Positions 63,520 through 64,000 of a stretch of DNA of 64,000 bases are shown here, piece after piece. The notes below the pieces were generated by a model. It was not told the origin of the DNA. It made no database searches and saw only the letters and a program-made list of their open reading frames with translations. A program made the position numbers and the translations under genes. Location: positions 418,878-482,877 of the forward strand of contig DKJL01000010.1 in assembly GCA_002454815.1 (NCBI GenBank), read 5' to 3'. Source of the DNA: Flavobacteriales bacterium UBA6693 (GTDB taxonomy: Bacteria > Bacteroidota > Bacteroidia > Flavobacteriales > Weeksellaceae). Numbering within the stretch: position 1 is the stretch's first letter; every line of letters starts with the position of its first letter.

Positions 63520-64000
63520 TTAATGTTTCATGTCGTACATGACAAGGGCTGTAACCAATTTCGGCTCGATGTAGGTACATTTCGGCGGCATTTTGATATT
63601 GTTGTCAGATACTTTTCTCAGATCGGAAAAGCTGACGGGGAACACTCCGAAACCTATTTTGTGCGAACCAGAATCTACCAGTTCTTTTATTTTGTGAATT
63701 CCGTCGATGGAAGAATTTCCCTTCAGATAAGTGATTTTCTCTGTCGTTTTGGGATCATCAATTCCAAGAATATCCTTGAAAATATATTCCTCCAGCAAAT
63801 TGTGATCAAGATCGTCCATTACGCCGGTGTGTTTACGAAGATCGTGTTTAACATGAAGCGAATAAAATTTGCCATCCAGATACATCGAAAGGTGAAACTT
63901 CTGACTTGGGAAATAAGGTTCTGCGCCTTTTTCGCTGATATGAAAATTTTTCTCGATTTTGTTTAAAAAATCCTGTTCGCTCAGCCCATTCAGATCTTCC
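63520..64000 (-). CDS. DUF1015 family protein, C-terminal part (5' cut by window edge)
   Basis: The minus-strand frame runs from the window edge to TAA at 63520 with no in-frame stop; the first visible residues are EDLNGLSEQDFLNKIEKNFH. The visible 160 codons show KFHLSMYLDGKFYSLHVKHD, DDLDHNLLEEYIFKDILGID and the C-terminal MPPKCTYIEPKLVTALVMYD motif of DUF1015 proteins. The family is common in Bacteroidetes and of unsettled function. It lies 47 bases upstream of the M28 gene. Confidence 0.85.
   Translation of the reverse strand, partial: EDLNGLSEQDFLNKIEKNFHISEKGAEPYFPSQKFHLSMYLDGKFYSLHVKHDLRKHTGVMDDLDHNLLEEYIFKDILGIDDPKTTEKITYLKGNSSIDGIHKIKELVDSGSHKIGFGVFPVSFSDLRKVSDNNIKMPPKCTYIEPKLVTALVMYDMKH

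Overview
The window comes from a Bacteroidetes bacterium of class Flavobacteriia, most likely the Chryseobacterium/Kaistella group of Weeksellaceae. The evidence is Bacteroidetes-type promoters (TTG, about 20 bases, then TAnnTTTG), start codons without clear Shine-Dalgarno sequences, type IX secretion sorting domains, fused E1 alpha/beta 2-oxoacid dehydrogenase and moderate GC content. The genus is inferred; no rRNA is present.

Layout. 1-5.7 kb: end of an alpha-glucan phosphorylase, prfB (release factor 2), a DedA membrane protein, and a TonB-dependent receptor followed by a secreted thioredoxin. 5.7-10 kb: a stress-like cluster with Tpx peroxidase, three SRPBCC/AHSA1 proteins, an SDR oxidoreductase, a membrane-anchored J-domain protein and a tiny Cys-rich protein. 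10-18.7 kb: gcvP, a secreted T9SS type A protein, dgt, a SPFH protein, an Mpo1-like protein and an amino acid permease. 18.8-27.3 kb: three long envelope genes (T9SS type B protein, TPR protein, plug-less outer membrane barrel). 27.4-28 kb: tRNA-Arg, a decayed GIY-YIG gene and a broken second copy of the tRNA 3' half. 28-30.3 kb: ohr/ohrR/nitroreductase and a transaldolase.

30.4-36.2 kb holds the most distinctive locus, a tightly coupled seven-gene minus-strand operon: FAD oxidoreductase, methyltransferase, type III polyketide synthase, FabI-like reductase, FabZ-like dehydratase, ketosynthase and acyl carrier protein. Its composition suggests a dedicated acyl-chain assembly line feeding a type III PKS, with methylation and oxidation of the ring (a phenolic lipid or lipoquinone). 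The product is inferred.

36.3-41 kb: a lipoprotein, acs and a porin. 41-46.9 kb: the pyrimidine operon pyrB-carA-carB, preceded by a promoter, a 23-codon leader ORF and a terminator hairpin that together look like a transcription attenuator. A four-helix-bundle (S23/IVP) gene bounded by 25-bp inverted repeats sits between carA and carB and supplies the last codons of carA.

47-51.8 kb: a YflT-like stress protein, an ECF sigma/anti-sigma pair divergent from a fasciclin protein, a DUF2911 protein, an alkylguanine-DNA methyltransferase and a GNAT acetyltransferase. 51.9-59.4 kb: lysine catabolism (aldehyde dehydrogenase and lysine 6-transaminase), a small unknown protein, the fused E1 dehydrogenase and lpdA. 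59.7-64 kb: an S9 peptidase, diacylglycerol kinase, an M28 peptidase and a truncated DUF1015 gene. Several gaps carry dispersed flavobacterial-type repeats, some inside operons. No CRISPR array, transposase, integrase or rRNA gene was seen.
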